From Dactylellina haptotyla (Eukaryota > Ascomycota > Orbiliomycetes > Orbiliales > Orbiliaceae), in assembly GCA_031310005.1 (NCBI GenBank), contig CM062382.1, positions 2,294,001-2,358,000 of the forward strand: DNA of 64,000 nucleotides. The letters run 5' to 3'. This document shows positions 45,520-57,478 of the stretch, one piece after another; the first letter of the stretch is position 1; the number at the start of each line of letters is the position of its first letter. Position numbers and translations under genes: made by a program. The notes under the pieces are model-generated. The model made no database searches. It had not been told where the DNA came from and saw only the letters and a list, made by a program, of their open reading frames with translations.

Positions 45520-47819
45520 ATGGGCGACAAAACCGCATTCTTCGATACCCTCTACACCCTCGACAGCGACGAGGCCTGCGCGGACGAACCCTCCAACGAG
45601 GACCAGCGCATCGCCCAGCTCTTCGCAGCCAATCGAAAGGACAGGGAACGCCTGTTGCAGCAATTCCAACCAAACGAGAGCAACAACGCCTGCAACACCC
45701 CGCAACGCAAAGATCCGCCGCCCTCCCTGCTGCACCGACGCACCGCCCCGGCCGCCGTTGTATCCTCCTCCTCCTCGTTCCAAGATAACTCCCATTCGCC
45801 GAGGATAGCTGCGCCGTTGAGGAGAGTGAATACCATCTCCGAACCCGAGTCTGTGCAGAGAATGCCGAAAAGAGGCCGGGATGAAGCTCCCGCTGCCGCT
45901 GCCGCTTCGTCGTCAAAGAAGCCGGACAAGAAGGCGAAGCGGGTAAAGACGAAGCAGCCGCCAATGCAGCCTCTCGAAAAGCAAGTGTTTAAAAACCTTG
46001 TGTTCTTCTTTATAAAACCCGATGAGAAGAGGGCCGAGAGAAAGATGCGGATGGATAAAGCTAGAGAGTACGGTGCAGAAGTCGTCTTGGAGTACTCCAA
46101 CAAAGTGACACACATCATCGCCGACAAAGATCTAAACTACGACGACGTTCTGCAATTCTTGAAATTCGAAAAAGTTCTCGACGAAATGGCTGTCACGAAT
46201 CCTCGATGGCCTGGCGATTGTATCAAGCACAGCAAGCTTGTCAACCCCACGGACTTCTGGTATCAAGTACCTGGTTGTCCTGAAGAAAATCAATTCAAGG
46301 CCGCTCCCATTCGATCCGACGGGCCGGCATCGTCCCCTCCTCCTGAATCTTCTGGTTCCTCATCTCTTCAAGTGCAGGCACGGCCAACCTCCAAGATAGT
46401 AGATACCCCGACGTCCTCACCTCCAGATCCACGGTGTAGCAGTCCCAAACCAACCCTGCCAGAATCAAAACCGGACCCTCCGCAGCCCGTAATGACAGAA
46501 TCTCAAAGGGATGCTCTGGATGAAGCTATCGAAGAGTGCCTCGCCGATAACGACGAAATCATAAACATAGAAGACTACCTGGATGACGACGATGCCGAAG
46601 ATAACAAAAACCACAGCGACACCGCCCACTCATCTGACTCGGAACCCGCCACCCCTTCCAAACGCGCCCGCGCAGCAGCCAGCAGCACCAAAGCTACCAA
46701 CAGTACTAGCAATTGGCAATCCCACTTCCAATGCATGCACAAAAACGACGGCCAAGAAGGCTCCCAAAACCCCAATTTGCGCACCATCCGCGTCCTCGAA
46801 GAAATGATGCGCATCTACGACGACATGCGCGACCAATGGCGCACTCGCTCCTACCGCATCGCCATCTCCACCCTTAAAAAGACCCAGGACCGCTACATCT
46901 CAACCTACGACGACGCCATCTCCCTCTCCGGCGTCGGCGACCGGCTCGCTAAGAAAATCGTGGAAATAGTCAACACCGATCGTCTGCAGCGGTTGGAATA
47001 CGCAAAGCTGGACCCGCAGGACCAGATACTCAAGCTCTTCCATGGGATTTACGGCGTGGGATTAGTGCAGGCGCGTAAGTTCGTGGCTGCGGGGTATAAA
47101 TCCCTCGACGACGTGAAGCGGCACGCGACCCTGACGGAGCCGCAGAAGGTCGGGGTCGAGCGTTACCACGACTTCAAGCAGCGTATCCCCCGCGAGGAAG
47201 TGGCGGAGCATGGTGGTATTGTTGCTGGTGTGCTGCGGGATATGGACGAGAAGGTGGAGAGTCACGTTATGGGGAGTTACAGACGGGGTGCGAAGGATTG
47301 TGGGGATATCGATATCATTATCACGAAGGAAGGGGCGGGAGTGGAGGAGTTACACGAGGTGCTGGAGAAGCTGGTGGAGAAGCTGTTCGAGCAGGGGTTT
47401 TTGATGTGCGGACTTGCGATAGCGCGACACGACGACGGGACGAAATGGCACGGGGCGTCGAAGATCGGCGGGAAGGAGTCGACGAATCCGTGGAGACGGA
47501 TTGACTTTTTGATCGTCCCCGGCGAGGAGATTGGTGCTGCTTTTTTGTATTTTACGGGGAACGATGTGTTTAATCGGAGCATGCGGCTTTTGGCGTCGAG
47601 GAAGGGGATGCGGTTGAACCAGAGAGGGTTGTATAGAGATGTGATGCGGGGGAAGAATAGGGAGAAGTTTAATGAAGGAACACTATTAGAGAGTAAATCG
47701 GAGCAGGTTGGTGCATTCTTTCCGTTTTTTCTGAATATTAGGTGGCGCTAACTATTTGGTAGAAAATCTTCGAGATCCTCGGTGTTCCCTATCGCCCCCC
47801 GGAGCATCGCATCTGCTAG
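45520..47819 (+). CDS. X-family DNA polymerase with BRCT domain (Pol4 / Pol lambda-like)
   Basis: Gap-filling polymerase for end joining and base-excision repair, nuclear. Exons 45520-47706 and 47763-47819 give 747 residues. The last intron uses a weak donor GTTGGT but has a CTAAC branch point and restores the family C-terminus (IFEILGVPYRPPEHRIC). The N-terminus has a KKPDKKAKRVK nuclear-signal-like cluster and a BRCT domain (about 150-245, with VTHIIADKDLNYDDV and WPGDCIKHSKLV). A Ser/Pro/Asp-rich linker follows, then the 8-kDa domain (YRIAISTLKK, HhH LSGVGDRLAKKIVEI), the second HhH (GIYGVGLVQARKFVAAGY) and the palm with metal ligands Asp596, Asp598 (GDIDIII) and Asp662 (RRIDFLIV). The thumb has YFTGNDVFNRSMR. 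Confidence 0.95.
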
Positions 47820-48163
47820 ACGGCTTCATCGGAATCACTGCAGAGTTAACGACTAGGCTTTGTAAAAAGAATCATTGCATCATGCGCGGAGTTATGGTTT
47901 GAGTTTTAATTTCGGTTGATATCACGGGAAGGTCTTGGTAAAAAAATTCATTCGAATTTGTTAGTTGTGGACTTAGATTCAATTAATTACACCTACACTA
48001 CACGACTAAAATAATCATAAAAAGAGGATATGTGAGCTTCCATTTAACACCACGCTGCGTGAATTTCCAATGCAAAATATTCGTAAGATCGTTAACCTGA
48101 ATATGTAACTTTTTTTTCTCTTCCAATTTCCTCTCCCCCCCATTCTCGAACAAAGGACCTTGA
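47820..48163. other. Intergenic between convergent genes
   Basis: AT-rich 344 nt with the two 3' regions; nothing else seen. Confidence 0.6.
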
Positions 48164-48887
48164 TCATTGTCTCGAATTCCTCTTATGTTTCCCGAGAGCC
48201 TTCCCCACCGCCCGCATCCCATCCTCGAAATTTGCCACGTCCGGTGCATTCTGACTGACGTGCGCCCATCGCACCGTCCCGTCCGTTCCGTCGATTGCAA
48301 AGCTCCCCGCCGTCTGCCATCTATACCCGCTCTTCGTGGGGCGGTTATAAATCAACTCCTCCTGGCCGAGCTTGATAGCTTTCCACAGCGTTACGGGCCC
48401 GATGTTCGCCCAGTACGAGGAAAACCCTAGCCCCCATTTCGCGTAGAGCGTGCGCTGCGGATCGACGACGATTTCGACGTCACCTGTTCCGCCGACGGAA
48501 ACGACCCATTCGTCGGTGTCTTCTTGGGAGCTGTGGGAGATGGCGATGAACCGCACGTCCGGGGAGGAGTCGCAGAGGGTACGGAAAGATTGGAAGGTTT
48601 TTTCCGCAACTGTCATACATTCAAAAAATTGTGTTAATCATAGTCTGGTGTAATGAGTGGTGCTATATTATAAGAAACGTACAAGGACAGCCGCAGTGCC
48701 GCAGGAAGGTGAGGAGGACGGGTCTCCCGTCGAGGTTTTGCAGTTGCGGCAGCTGGTCGGACTCCGGGAAGTGGTCGCCGACTTTGACGGCCGGAGAGAG
48801 CTCGGGTTTGTCGGCAGGCGAGGAGAAGGAGGCCATCTCGGATGCGAGGGTGGTGGTGCTGACGAAGTCGCGGGTGGGAGCCGACAT
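48164..48887 (-). CDS. AhpC/TSA-type thioredoxin-fold protein (peroxiredoxin-like PRXL2 family)
   Basis: Exons (minus) 48887-48683 and 48609-48164 give 216 residues. The single intron splits the active-site region, which is restored as LTFLRHCGCPFAEKTF. This RHCGCPF motif marks the AhpC-TSA_2/PRXL2 group, whose CxC pair differs from the single peroxidatic Cys of true peroxiredoxins. Downstream features fit the fold: FIAISHSSQEDTDEW, a VVDPQRTLYAKWGLG segment and GYRWQTAGSFAID near the end. A thiol-redox role is inferred from the family; the substrate is unknown. No targeting peptide is evident. Divergent from PGK, whose ATG lies 687 nt away. Confidence 0.9.
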
Positions 48888-49574
48888 TTTGGCGGTAGTA
48901 TATATTTACTGATCTCGATGGCTCTACAGAGGGTACACGGGTGGCACAAGGGGGTGGGAGGTAAGAAGAGAAGGAGGAGAGCGGGTGCGCGAAATTCCTT
49001 GCCCGCCGTGTGAGACGTGAGCTCCAGCTTGAGAAACGAGCTGCGGTGTTGCGGCCTGTTGCATAATCCCGCCAAGCCACATTCTCTAATGCGCCACAGC
49101 AGAGGAACGCATCGGCGCCTCGTTTTGGGTGTGGCGTGACTCGGCGGGGTGGTGTGTTGCGGGTGTGTTGCAGGTGTCTGATGGACGGTGGGGGTGTGTT
49201 GTGGATTTCCATGTGCTCAACAATTACGCAACGGATTGGCTCGCCCAGAAAAGCTGCCCCTCCCTTCGGAACGGACCTCGATTTATATCACGCATCCTGC
49301 TCCCGCATTCGCCGACAAGATCCCGAACAGCTCAATTGGCCCCTTGCCAGTATCACCCGAGGATCCTCTCTCGTTTTCATCAGGTATGTGGACGCGTATA
49401 AATAGCGGTGCTGGTTCCGGGTTGGCCTTCAATTGCACCCGGACACCTGCCCCACCATCACATCAATATATATACCTACACACCGAGTGTATTGAAAAGT
49501 CTGTCGTTATCTAACCAGATTCTCACCCGGGATAGCAGACCAGTCTACCATTGTAATACATCATTACCACAGCC
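48888..49574. promoter_or_regulatory. Region between divergent PRXL2-like gene and PGK
   Basis: Holds the strong PGK promoter with a TATA box at 49397-49404 and a GT/GGTGTG-rich stretch around 49130-49205. No gene seen. Confidence 0.6.
49397..49404 (+). promoter_or_regulatory. TATA box of PGK
   Basis: TATAAATA followed by GC-rich sequence, 171 nt before the ATG at 49575. Confidence 0.55.
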
Positions 49575-51284
49575 ATGTCTCTCAGCAATAAGCTCTCCAT
49601 CACCGACGTCGACGTTGCCGACAAGCGCGTCCTCATCCGTGTCAGTACTTCCTTGCTTCCTTCCACACTTAGTATCCAGCCAATTGTCTAATACTATAGC
49701 ACTTTGCAGGTCGACTTCAACGTCCCCCTTGACGGAAAGACAATCACAAACAACCAGCGTATCGTCGGCGCCCTTCCCACCATCAAATATGCCCTCGAGC
49801 ACAAAGCCAAAGCCATCATCCTCATGTCCCACCTCGGGCGCCCAGACGGTCTACCAAAGTCAAAATACTCGCTCGCCCCTGTTGCCGAGGAACTGAGCAA
49901 GCTCCTGGACAAGAAGGTTACTTTCCTACCCGATTGTGTCGGCAAGGAGATCGAAGAGGCTGTCAATGATGGTTCCGATGGTACGCATCTCAGTGGACTC
50001 TTAGCTAAAATAATGCAACAGAACAGCTGACAGTATAACAGGTGCTATCTTCCTCCTCGAGAACTTGCGATTCCACATCGAAGAAGAAGGAAAGGGCGTC
50101 AATGAGGCCGGTGAGAAGGTCAAAGCCGACAAGGCTGCTGTTGCAGAATTTCGAAAGGGCTTGACCGCCCTCGGAGACGTCTACATCAGTAAGTCATCTT
50201 TGATACATAATCACTTACTACAATCCACTTTATTAACGAATTGATGTAACAGACGACGCATTCGGCACCGCCCACCGCGCCCACAGCTCCATGGTCGGCG
50301 TTGACCTCCCCCAAAAGGCCTCTGGCTTCCTCGTCAAGAAGGAGCTCGACTACTTCGCCAAAGCCCTCGAGAGCCCGGAACGCCCCTTCCTCGCCATCCT
50401 TGGTGGCGCCAAGGTCTCCGACAAGATCCAACTCATCGATAACCTGATCCCCAAGGTTGACAAGCTCATAATCGGTGGTGGTATGGCGTTCACCTTCAAG
50501 AAAGTCCTCAACGGTATGAATATCGGAAAGTCGCTATACGATCAAGCCGGTGCAGAGAAGGTCGAAAGCCTGATGAAGAAAGCTAAAGAGAATAACGTCG
50601 AGGTCCTCCTACCCGTGGACTTTGTAACCGCTGATAAATTCGCCAAGGATGCGGAGACTGGCACGGCCACAGAGGAGGACGGAATTCCAGACGAATGGAT
50701 GGGTCTAGATTGCGGACCCAAGTCTGCTGAGATCTTCAAGACAGCTATCGATGAGTCGAAGACAATTCTGTGGAACGGGTAAGGTTTTTTCTTTTGATAA
50801 GTTGATATGATCGTGGAATGCTGACGTAGTTGAACAAATAGTCCAGCTGGTGTCTTTGAGTTCGACGCCTTTGCAAAGGGAACCAAGGCTATGTAAGTCT
50901 CGATTCTGTTGGACCCGTCATGATGACTATACGCTAACTGGATGATATAGTTTGGACGCTGCCGTTGACGGTGCTCAAAACGGCAAGATTGTCATCATCG
51001 GTGGTGGTGATACTGCTACCGTTGCAGCCAAGTACGGCGTCGAAGACAAGCTCAGCCACGTCTCTACCGGTGGTGGCGCGTAAGTTAACTTTCTGCATCA
51101 TGAGCGATAATTACAAAATTGCTGATTAATTTGGAAAACAGCTCCTTAGAACTGCTCGAAGGAAAAGAACTTCCTGGTGTTGTCGCTCTTTCGGTAAGTT
51201 TTCTCGCCATGCGAACTTTTTCATGCAGATTTACGAACAGACGGCTAACATGGTATATTTTGGGGGATTCAGGAAAAGGCGTAA
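49575..51284 (+). CDS. pgk1: Phosphoglycerate kinase
   Basis: Glycolytic enzyme converting 1,3-bisphosphoglycerate and ADP to 3-phosphoglycerate and ATP. Exons 49575-49640, 49710-49980, 50042-50188, 50253-50778, 50842-50892, 50951-51079, 51142-51193 and 51273-51284 give 417 residues, the normal length. Motifs: VDFNVPLDG and SHLGRP for substrate binding, [44 protein letters not shown], and [11 protein letters not shown], then [19 protein letters not shown]. Exons 5-7 are 51, 129 and 52 nt, and the last coding exon is 12 nt (Glu-Lys-Ala-stop), supported by the standard ALSEK-type ending of fungal PGKs. Seven introns is many for a fungal PGK. Confidence 0.97.
51273..51284 (+). other. 12-nt terminal coding exon of PGK
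   Basis: Encodes Glu-Lys-Ala-stop after acceptor GATTCAG. The stop overlaps a GTAAGT donor-like string (51281-51286), and a TTCCAG acceptor-like string ends at 51309. Retention of the preceding 79-nt intron has no stop in the PGK frame and would replace the three last residues with about 40 others. Confidence 0.8.
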
Positions 51285-51828
51285 GTCTCTTGTCACTATC
51301 GCTTTCCAGCTAAGTGGAGAGACGATCGTCCAAAAAGATTGCTTATTCATTTGGCTTATAAATCTGTCTTTTCGGCATTTTTTCTCCTTTTTTCGAGGGT
51401 TGTAGATATAAGAGCTCGCTCTAGCTTGGCCTCTCTTCCTTACACATATACATCCTTTGATCAGAGGGCTCATTCGTTTGATAAAGTATTCGAACGGGTG
51501 AACAAAAAACAAAAATTCAGGGTTAAAAGGACGTTTTGCTTTCTTTTTGAGAGTATGGATAAGCAATACCAAGGGATTGATAGTATTTTGATGATAAATA
51601 TATACGTAGATGATTCGTAAAATTCGCGTGGAAGAATATGCTTTTCTTTTTTCGTTAAATATCATGATAGCGGGTGCATTCTATCTCCGGTGGTGAACGT
51701 ATGTACATCCCAGGCGCCCTTCGTGTCCCACTCGACGGGGGTCCTCCGAGATTATGATCCCCCGTTCCCAAAAACATCTATTCTTGACGCCAGTCCATGG
51801 GAGAAGGATTTTTGATACATTCGTGATT
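51285..51828. other. Intergenic between convergent PGK and Sem1 genes
   Basis: AT-rich 3' regions; no gene seen. Confidence 0.6.
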
Positions 51829-52308
51829 CTATCGCTGCATCTCGCCTTTCTGTGCGTCGACCTTTTTAAGCTCTTCCCTATATTCCACCGGACGTGATGT
51901 TAGCCATTTGGTTTTATACGCAGCTTTCAACGACTATATAGGCTAGGCGGGATAGAGGAACGTACTTCAACTGCTTTGAGAAATCCTCGCTCAGGTCGTC
52001 ATCGTCCCAGCTTTCTTCCCACAGATTCGGCTTGCCGCCACCGGGTACGTCGGTTTCGTCTTCTTCCCATTCTGCGGATACCGTGGATATAAGAGTTAGC
52101 CTTGGAAGGTTGAAAATGATAATCTTAATAATAAACACAAAGATGAGATGAAACAGGGGACGGGACGGGGTTTGGTGGAGCTGGTGAGTTCGCTGTTACC
52201 TTCGGCGGGGAAGTCCTCAAACTCGTCATCCTCCTCGAGCATCTTCTTGATCGCCTTGGGCTCCTTGGTGTCCTCCGGCTTGGGCGCTTTCGAGTCCTTG
52301 GACGACAT
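51829..52308 (-). CDS. sem1: 26S proteasome regulatory subunit Sem1/Dss1 (Rpn15)
   Basis: Small acidic, largely disordered protein of the proteasome lid, also found in TREX-2 and recombination complexes. Exons (minus) 52308-52200, 52071-51966 and 51877-51829 give 87 residues (yeast 89). The family is marked by two acidic blocks with tryptophans: DDEFEDFPAEEWEEDE (formed at the first splice) and LWEESWDDDDLSEDFS, followed by a basic C-terminal helix (KQLKEELKKV, formed at the second splice). The Asp/Trp-rich core is the ubiquitin- and partner-binding part. Divergent from the IML2-like gene. Confidence 0.95.
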
Positions 52309-53578
52309 GATGCTCGCTTCTATTCTTGCGCGTGGCTAAGCTGGTTGGATGTGTCGGGGGAGGAGCGGAGATTGGAACGGGGTTGTGATGGGGTTTGAAG
52401 CGATAGATGGACGCGTGAGGGAGGATGGCGTAGCAGCAAGCTTGCTCGGTTGGGTTGTGGTTGGAAGCTGTCTGCTTGCTGGTTGGTGCTTGCTTGGCTC
52501 GCTTCTAATCAATTAGCAGGGCGACAACGTCGGGCAACTTTGGGCCCCGTCCGTCGGCGTTAGCAGGGCCTAACACCACCACCACCATTCAATCACCAAT
52601 AATAATAATAAATAGTATAATGAGGATGATAGATTAATGAACACACGGGCAGGGTCCTGCTGCTTACACTGCATAAAACTATGCCTCTAAAAGTATAACA
52701 ATATACATACGTACTACCACACACGAACCCCGGTTGCAAGCAAGCGGACATGCGACACCCTGCCGTCGGTCATCTGTGAACGGTTAACAATATCAGAACG
52801 GAGACCAGTCCTCCGACAAAGTGTTTGCACCGCCCGTCGGGTTATGTAATTCGGCCCCATCTCTAAAAAGAGAAAAAAATAGAACTTTTTCTTCTCCCAC
52901 GTTTTTTTGAAAATCACTATACTATTCCCAAAAATACTTCCCGCCTACAGAACATCCAAACTGAACTGGAGCAGCGGAGCGGAAGGGAAAGGGAAAAAAG
53001 AAAGAACTAGCGACGGGTGTTTCCTATAGGTCCTTGTTCCGCAATCAGATCTGGGCGGAGGCGAATGTAGACAGACCGGGACAGGATAACGGAGCCTTTT
53101 CCTCCCCGAACGAGCGTCCAGGCTAACCTTTAAGCTTTAACTCGACCTTAAATACCGGCGGCTTTTTCAGTTCTCCCTGGAAATTTACCTGGAACTCGCA
53201 TCTGTGATTTCCCGTTTGTTGAGCTGACATTTACCTGGTCTTCCTTCTTCTACTCCCTTGGTCCCTTTTCTAGCCGGCAATTGCTTCTCTCCTTCTTATT
53301 TATATTTTCATTTCGTGATTCGATAATTCATCTGTTATTCGGTGGTGGTTCATTTGGTTTAATTCTGTATTTTTTGTGTATGACATCAGGAAGCGGCATC
53401 GCGGATCCGGAATAGGTAACTTGTGGACCAAAATCCAACCCCAACACCTCGGTTCCGCTGACGACGACGGCGAATTTCGAGCGAACGGATACATATGAAT
53501 AGCTTCTAACCCCGCTTTTTGGGATATTGTAGGACTTTGGATTGAAATACGAATACAAATATAAAGAAAGGAGTCACA
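52309..53578. other. Region between divergent sem1 and IML2-like genes
   Basis: About 1.27 kb without a supported gene. Contains TGCTTGCTTGGTTGG-type simple sequence near 52430-52505 and an AAT/ACC trinucleotide stretch around 52572-52612. Confidence 0.55.
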
Positions 53579-56469
53579 ATGTTCAAACGATTCACGAGTC
53601 GATCCAACCCATCCACGCCGGGGTTAACGGTCCAAGGCACGGCGTCATTGCCGCCCCGCGACACCGGGTCGTCTATATCGCTATCCGGATTGGACGAGCA
53701 GGCTGATAGTGCGTACGCTGTCTTTTTCATCGATACTCACGGTTTGTGTGTGCTAATTGGCGTTTTGTTGTAGTTATCATGGTCATGCGAGGTACTTATA
53801 TTCCGAAGTACCGACCTTTCTGTTTAAACGCTATTTTATTGAGAAGTTTCTTATTGATATGGGACGAATTGTTTGGAATATAGCTATGGACCATGTTATG
53901 GACGATAATTTGGAAGCCGCAGAAGCCGAATTGGAAGCCGGAGGGTCGGTTTGGCATAAAGTCAGTATCGCATTGCCATCTCACTATAGAAAGTACCAAT
54001 TGAACGCTAACGTTACTGTACACATATAGGTAGGCAACGGCGCTATAGGATTTATTCGTTCCGCCGCCGGCTTCGAACAGGCAGTCATGAAAGAAGGTCT
54101 GCCCATAACCCCTTCAATATCACACACGTATACACAAACTGAACTTCAATTTTGATGTATCATAGCATCCGAAACCCTCTCCGCCGCAGAATCCGCCGCC
54201 TACAACGCCCAGCGAGCCGCCGTCCGCTCCCCGCACAGCACATCCTCCTACCCGGCTGGTACGGAATTCGCCCTCGCAAATGCTGAGACTCAATTGATGT
54301 CCGCCGTCATCGGGGTCCTATCCGAATCTATCGTCGAAGCGATGAAATCATTCTACAAAATGCGCACCGCGTTTAAAACTCTCGAGGGTGTGAGTAAGAG
54401 TATCGAGGAGGTTAAAGCGCGCAAGTTAAAGGGGGCGAGCACCCTCAGTGTGGCTACCACAGGCAGCGGGAGCGGTGCCGGGGAGCAATCATTACTACAG
54501 GTGGATAATAGAAGTACGACAGGATTACTGGGGGTACCGTCGCCTGCTGGATCCATTGGCGGGAGTACACCTGGCACACCTGGCTCGCAGGGGTTTAGAA
54601 ATGCTGTGGATGAGTATATCGAGAGCGGTGGGAATCTGTGTTATGGGACTTTGTTGCTATTTATTGGCATAATTCCGCCGGCGATGTCGAGGCTTTTGTC
54701 TATTATAGGGTTTCATGGAGGTATGCACACAATCTGCGGTTTTTTAAAATCCGATTTGCAATTTTGGATTCACTAACGAATGGTGGAATGTTTACAGATA
54801 GAGAAAAAGGCATCGAACACCTCTGGGTGTCGGCGTTGATGATGAACTCCCACGGGGCGCTGGCGGCGATCATCCTGCTGGTGTATTACAATATGTTGCA
54901 GTCCTGCGATATCGTAGAGACTGACGAAGCGAAGGGTGGATTGCCGAAGAAGAAACTTGAGGACCTACTGTTCGCATACCGGGATCGATATAAGCAGAGT
55001 CCGTTGTGGATACTGGAGGAGGCGAGGTTATATGCCCAGCGGAAGGACTTGGAGGCTGCAGTCAAGTTGTTGGAATTTGAGAGGAAACCGCAGATGAAGT
55101 ATGTATCGCCCAGGTATATTTAGATTTCCTTATAGTGAAGGGAGTGCTAATGATCGGAACAGGCAAATCGAGGCGATGTGTATTTTTGAGAGGTCGCTGT
55201 AAGTTCCTCTCCTATGATATACAAAATAATATTTTGGGATTGCTAATAAATCTCTCTAGGAACTTGATGTGCTTGCATGAGTATCAGCAAGCAGCGGATC
55301 TATTCATTCACGTAAGATTCACACAAGGTGCTAGATTTAATTCAGCAAGATTAACAAAATTCAACAGTTGGTAGATCTAAACAGCTGGTCGGACGCTATG
55401 TACTGCTAGTAAGTTAACTCCCCGTTGTCTTTTGTTGGTGACACCGAAAACTAATTCTTAACCCCCTGTCTCAGCATCGCAGGCAGCTGCTACGTCGAAT
55501 TGTACAGAGAAGCGGTGGTTGCCGACAAGGAAAAAGCAGAAGAATATTCCAAAAAGGCGGAAGAACTCTTCCTCAAAGTCCCCACTTACCTCGGCAAGAA
55601 GAAGTTCATGGCCAGAGCGCTACCCCTGGAAGTCCTCTCCGACAGAAAGGTTAAGAAGTGGCAAAAGTTTGCGAAGGAACGAAAGTGCAGTCTTGTCGAG
55701 GCGATTGGGGTCAGCCCGCTCGAAGAGATGATTTACATGTGGAGTTAGTTCCATCCTCTATTCATGAATAGAATTTTTCAGGGTACAGACAAGCTAATGC
55801 TGGAATACAGATGGATTCGCCCGCATGAATAAAGAATTGATCGCAAAATCAGCGAAGGTCTTAGCATGGACACCTCCCGCAGAGGAAATCGAAAAACCAA
55901 AATCATGCATCACAGATCATGAGGAGAAAGTGCTATTGGCGTTCTTGAAAGCTGTGACAACCAGACATATGGACGATCTTCCCAAGGCGAAGGAGATGTT
56001 TGAGGAGGTCATCGCGGTTGATAAGTATACCATGAAAGGGGAGAGCTGGGTCCGTAAGTAACAGTTTCCGCATATCCTGGAGGAACTGAAAAGATAACGT
56101 AATGCTAATCGTTTGTACGATGCAAATAGCACCGTCAGCACACTATGAGATGGCCGTCGTAATTTGGAAGGAGCATGGCATCAAAGAATCCAAATCAACA
56201 AACGAGTACTTGACAAAATGTGCCCAATGGGAGAGCTATGAGCTCGATGGGAGGTAAGTCTTTTTTCCTTTCTTTTCGTTTTTCCCACAGGAAAAACAAG
56301 ACTTCTCGGCCCGACGGTGTGGGGTAAGCCCTTGTGAATGATTTAACATGGACTAATTTTTATGCGGGGAATCCTGCTTGTTAGACTTGGACTACGGGCA
56401 ACCATAGCGTTGGGCATGCTCAAGCGGGCAGCTGAGGCCGACACTGCCGCCGCACCGGCATCAAAATAA
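53579..56469 (+). CDS. IML2/TTC39-like tetratricopeptide repeat protein
   Basis: Thirteen exons: 53579-53708, 53774-53791, 53884-53960, 54030-54096, 54166-54720, 54798-55098, 55163-55198, 55260-55311, 55368-55408, 55475-55743, 55811-56053, 56130-56253 and 56385-56469; 665 residues, all phases consistent. IML2-type proteins (yeast Iml2, animal TTC39) have an N-terminal helical region and C-terminal TPRs, and act in inclusion-body clearance through lipid droplets. Matching features are the MDHVMDDNLEAAEAELE start, VGNGAIGFIRSAAGFEQAVM, SAVIGVLSESIVEAMKSFYK, a hydrophobic stretch FHGDREKGIEHLWVSA and TPR-like segments (SPLWILEEARLYAQRKDLEA; EYQQAADLFIHLVDLNSW). Exon 2 is 18 nt, encoding about six residues. 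The C-terminus GLRATIALGMLKRAA is typical. Confidence 0.9.
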
Positions 56470-57478
56470 GACCGACACATACTTACCGGAGCTCCCTCGG
56501 CTTTTTCGATTTGCGTTTTTGTATCTCCGTCATGTACGATTGATAGCCATGTTAGGGGCTCTTATTTCTTGTTGTCAAAGCGGATATGGTCCATCTACAG
56601 TACAGGGTGGTGTTTTGGGTTATAGATATTGTTGGTTATATATTTATATAGGTAGATTCTTTTTCTTCTTCGGATGTACGAATAGTGAGCAAGCAAGTAG
56701 CCATGGATGTTTTCATGTTACCGAAGAAGATCGTGACATATATCCTTTCCGTTCCCCGGCAAGGCAGCAGGGACCATGTAAAACATGCATGTTGTAGGTG
56801 TTGGACTTTCATCCCATCCACCGCACTGGAATTTCTTCAAGCCAATGCAACCGTAGTTACCGGGTATATTTAGATGTAAAATCGCAATCTATTCCTCTTA
56901 TACGCTCGGATATCTCCACGATCTCAAAATTGATCTCTTGCACACAGTACACGTAAGTTACACCTGTTTCGCTCTGCGAATATTGTTGCCTCTCCGTGCC
57001 ATTGTGGCTCTCCTCTGCTGCTTTGGCTTCCCTTCGAGGGAAATGCCTCGGCTTAACCAGTCGGTTACCAGGCAAAGCTTCCACCAAATCAAGCAGAAAT
57101 AAAATAAAAGAATGGCCGAGTTAATGGAACGCCGTTGTTTCCCACGTCTCGTAGATGACTTTGCCGGCCCTGAGATTGGTTCACAGCAGACCTCCCACCG
57201 GACGCCGTCTCCCATTCGCCGTAGCCAGTCGTCTCACCACTCTGACCCCGTCCTCATCAGCGGCGGGCCGTCCCTTGCGATCGCGTTTACTGATCTTGGG
57301 CCATACTCAACACCAACAACAACACCGTTTTTTGGGGATCCCGGCAAGCTCGTCTCCTCGGTTCCAGAATCTCCCAAAATCCAACGTGGGACAACGCCCC
57401 GGCTTGCGTTGTGCTGCTGATACCCTTCGATATAAATATACCGCGAATTCGATCGGTAGCTCGAGAACACTGGAAACC
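56470..57478. other. Intergenic: IML2-like 3' region and hydrolase promoter
   Basis: No supported gene; a 102-codon frame at 57112-57420 overlaps others and has no recognisable domain. A TATA box lies at 57431-57438. Confidence 0.55.
57431..57438 (+). promoter_or_regulatory. TATA box upstream of alpha/beta hydrolase
   Basis: TATAAATA only 41 nt before the ATG at 57479. If used, the 5' leader would be very short. Confidence 0.4.

Noticed and set aside
51281-51620. Cryptic peroxisomal PGK by stop read-through or alternative splicing, as known in other fungi
   Set aside because: I read the read-through frame, the retained-intron frame and the alternative acceptor at 51309; none ends in a PTS1-like tripeptide.
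57112-57420. 102-codon ORF upstream of the hydrolase
   Set aside because: Ends before the TATA box of the hydrolase, competes with another open frame and has no recognisable domain.
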